A DNA stretch of 6,703 bases, taken from contig JAAYUT010000214.1 in assembly GCA_012517485.1 (NCBI GenBank), positions 1 through 6,703 on the forward strand, in the 5' to 3' direction. The notes beneath the pieces were generated by a model that saw only the letters and a list, made by a program, of their open reading frames with translations, did no database searches and had not been told where the DNA came from. The translations under genes and the position numbers were made by a program. The stretch is from Candidatus Atribacter fermentans (GTDB taxonomy: Bacteria > Atribacterota > Atribacteria > Atribacterales > Atribacteraceae). Of the stretch, positions 6,416 to 6,703 are shown in pieces (position 1 is the first letter of the stretch; each line of letters opens with the position of its first letter).

Positions 6416-6436
6416 AAGGAATAAGTTGTCCTTTTT
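6416..6436 (+). terminator. Weak intrinsic terminator after the SLH gene
   Basis: AAGGA (6416-6420) pairs with TCCTT (6429-6433) around an 8-nt loop, with five T residues at 6432-6436. The same AAGGAAT can instead pair with ATTCCTT at 6395-6401, giving an alternative 7-bp hairpin. Both are short and the call is tentative. Confidence 0.4.
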
Positions 6437-6510
6437 AATACTTATACCATCCTTTTTTTGCCTATTAAAAAAAATCTTACAAAAATCTTCTTTCAAACCT
6501 TAAAACAGTC

Positions 6511-6540
6511 TTAAAAAAATACTCAATATTTTGTTATAAT
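6511..6540 (+). promoter_or_regulatory. Promoter of the downstream binding-protein gene
   Basis: A perfect TATAAT (6535-6540) is preceded at 18 nt by TTAAAA (6511-6516), four of six matches to the -35 consensus. Transcription would start near 6547, leaving a leader of about 60 nt before the GTG at 6607. Confidence 0.6.
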
Positions 6541-6544
6541 TGAG
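6522..6544. repeat. Inverted repeat overlapping the -10 box
   Basis: CTCAAT (6522-6527) and ATTGAG (6539-6544) are 6-bp inverted arms separated by 11 nt, and the right arm overlaps the end of TATAAT. The position would suit a repressor operator, but 6-bp arms in AT-rich DNA can arise by chance. Confidence 0.3.
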
Positions 6545-6606
6545 CGGTTAGGTAAAGGTAAAAAGAAAGGATATTTTTTTAACATCAAGAATAGGAGGGT
6601 AGTAAC

Positions 6607-6703
6607 GTGAAAAGAAGTAAGATATTTTTAACAGTATTTACAGTCGGAATTCTTCTGTTAAGCAGTTTATCCTGGGCAGAGGAGCCAGTCGTTATTGGTC
6701 TTC
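6607..6703 (+). CDS. Transporter substrate-binding protein, LivJ-like, 5' end only
   Basis: The first 32 codons of a gene running off the window edge. The GTG start has AGGAGGG (6593-6599) 7 nt upstream, a very strong ribosome site. The product begins MKRSKIFLTVFTVGILLL, a basic start with a hydrophobic core, and has a clear signal peptidase I site at S-W-A before EEPVVIGL. A mature start with an acidic pair and then V-x-IGL is typical of type I periplasmic binding proteins for branched-chain amino acids and amides (Peripla_BP_6), where the first beta-strand is followed by P-L-T/S-G. That diagnostic part lies beyond the window, so export is well supported but the family only moderately. Confidence 0.65.
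   Translation, partial: MKRSKIFLTVFTVGILLLSSLSWAEEPVVIGL

Noticed and set aside
1..6703. CRISPR array, tRNA, rRNA, insertion sequence or phage genes
   Set aside because: No regularly spaced repeats, cloverleaf-like sequences, transposase motifs or phage-type proteins were seen in any region.

Overview
The window is an AT-rich bacterial segment with compact operons and strong GGAGG-type ribosome binding sites. It encodes an ABC sugar importer with a sugar-isomerase-like enzyme, an ECF-type thiamine S-component (ThiT), a small exported protein with an S-layer-homology (SLH) domain, and the start of a second transporter binding protein. An SLH domain followed by predicted beta-strands, together with family-1 sugar importers and ECF vitamin uptake, suggests an anaerobic diderm of the Atribacterota, Thermotogota or Synergistota kind. 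This placement is inferred from gene content and composition only; no phylogenetic marker is present.

Layout: a near-perfect terminator hairpin lies at 1-26. A leftward (minus-strand) sugar cluster follows. In transcription order it holds a FucI/AraA-fold isomerase-like protein (4875-3493), a MalF-type permease (3419-2487), a MalG-type permease (2484-1621), a 322-nt gap, and a solute-binding protein (1298-36). No ATP-binding subunit lies in the window, so the importer probably uses an ATPase encoded elsewhere. The binding protein is last and apart, behind a gap with a candidate promoter, a 27-bp imperfect palindrome and a four-unit CTCAC heptamer repeat, so it may be a separate transcription unit.

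Upstream of the isomerase gene on the same strand is thiT (5628-5053). It has a plausible promoter so close to its start that no TPP riboswitch can fit in the leader. Divergent from thiT, on the plus strand, is a 200-residue SLH protein (5793-6395) that looks short for an SLH outer-membrane protein. After a 211-nt gap with a weak terminator and a TATAAT promoter comes the 5' end of a gene (6607 to the window edge) with a classical signal peptide and a mature start like branched-chain-amino-acid-type (LivJ) binding proteins.

Working together: the binding protein would capture a sugar or oligosaccharide in the periplasm, the two permeases would import it, and the isomerase-like protein would act on it in the cytoplasm. 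The substrate cannot be read from the sequence. I see nothing that clearly amounts to a new system. The most interesting points are the apparent loss of canonical metal ligands in the isomerase-like protein and the displaced, separately controlled binding-protein gene.
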